Below, one piece after another: positions 14,047 to 14,479 of a DNA stretch of 14,479 bases. Origin of the DNA: Gammaproteobacteria bacterium (GTDB lineage Bacteria; Pseudomonadota; Gammaproteobacteria; Xanthomonadales; Rhodanobacteraceae); contig VBNZ01000211.1 of NCBI GenBank assembly GCA_005877675.1, positions 9,227 to 23,705 on the forward strand, in the 5' to 3' direction. Within the stretch, counting starts at the first letter, position 1. Every line of letters begins with the position of its first letter. A model generated the notes under the pieces. That model ran no database searches, had not been told where the DNA came from, and saw only the letters and a program-made list of their open reading frames with translations. The position numbers and the translations under genes are program-made.

Positions 14047-14479
14047 ATGTCATCGTCAACACTACGTCACAACGCGCTCGCCAGCGCACTCGCACTTGCG
14101 CTGTTCGCACCATTCGCAGTATCCGCACAGACCGCACCCGATCCGGTGTCGTCCGACAAAGCCAAGACGCAGGAACTCGAAAAGGTGGTCGTCACCGGCT
14201 CGCGCATCAAACGCGTGGAGATCGAGGGCGCATCACCGGTGGTCACGCTTACGGGAGACGATCTGAAGCGCCAGGGTTTCACCACGGTCGCGGATGCGTT
14301 GCAGTCCATGCCGCAATTCGCACCGAACCCGCAGCCCGACGTTGGTTACAACTCACGCACGCAAGGCGGCAAGCCGCTGAACCTGCGCAACTTCGGTCCG
14401 GGCCGCAGTCTGTTGCTGGTCAACGGCCAGCGCGTCGCCGACTACCCGCAACCGTACGGCGGCCAGAGCAATTTCTCCA
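14047..14479 (+). CDS. TonB-dependent outer-membrane receptor, N-terminal part (cut by window edge)
   Basis: ATG 14047 opens a frame running off the window (144 codons visible). Residues 1-27 form a signal peptide (basic start MSSSTLRHN, then ALASALALALFAPFAVSA), with cleavage predicted after Ala27. A short linker leads to the TonB-box region LEKVVVTGSRIKR (44-56). The plug domain then begins: PVVTLTGDDLKRQGFTTVAD, ALQSMPQF, then LRNFGPGRSLLLVNGQRVAD. This is the pattern of Xanthomonadales receptors that import carbohydrates or siderophores across the outer membrane with energy from TonB-ExbBD. The GGGG about ten bases upstream is a passable ribosome-binding site. The divergent sugar kinase and shared operator-like sites favour a carbohydrate substrate. 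Confidence 0.9.
   Translation, partial: MSSSTLRHNALASALALALFAPFAVSAQTAPDPVSSDKAKTQELEKVVVTGSRIKRVEIEGASPVVTLTGDDLKRQGFTTVADALQSMPQFAPNPQPDVGYNSRTQGGKPLNLRNFGPGRSLLLVNGQRVADYPQPYGGQSNFS

Overview
The window looks like chromosomal DNA of a GC-rich gammaproteobacterium, most likely from the Xanthomonadales/Lysobacterales (a Xanthomonadaceae or Rhodanobacteraceae relative). The grounds are the codon use, the TonB-dependent receptors, a pair of aryl-polyene/xanthomonadin-type ketosynthases next to a GT2 glycosyltransferase, and a dense hairpin-rich intergenic repeat of a kind I associate with that order. This placement is inference; no RNA gene or phylogenetic marker is present.

Layout. (1) 1-3145, plus strand: the 3' part of an alpha/beta hydrolase broken by a small deletion, a REP-like inverted repeat, then an ABC-2 exporter operon made of a NatA-type ATPase, an unlisted 37-residue membrane-protein ORF coupled to it, and a NatB-type permease. 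(2) 3146-4443: a 1.3-kb island with no credible gene. It holds six tandem 42-base units, a 588-base imperfect inverted repeat built from mirrored hairpins with a heptamer array at its apex, a direct repeat, and outer inverted arms. (3) 4444-5373, minus: hemF. (4) 5497-8165, plus: two ketosynthase-fold genes (the first frameshifted, the second with an abnormal 3' end) and a GT2 glycosyltransferase. (5) 8179-11074, minus, converging on them: a tightly overlapping operon of GT4 glycosyltransferase, DUF2334 deacetylase-like protein and flippase-like membrane protein. (6) 11213-12692, minus: a TonB-receptor remnant and phnA. (7) 12763-13758, minus: a PfkB-family sugar kinase, divergent from the start of an intact-looking TonB-dependent receptor (14047 to the edge). 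Two operator-like sites lie in the gap between them.

How the parts may work together: the ketosynthases and GT2 enzyme fit an aryl-polyene pigment pathway, and the convergent GT4/deacetylase/flippase set fits glycan or glycolipid assembly at the inner membrane. Their adjacency suggests, but does not prove, a shared cell-envelope product. The kinase and receptor look like a sugar uptake and use pair under one local regulator.

Two things stand out. The first is the 588-base element: several base-pair changes between its two halves are compensated inside local hairpins, which suggests the folded structure is what is maintained. The second is that four genes carry a frame break or abnormal end, which points either to local gene decay or to assembly/consensus errors.
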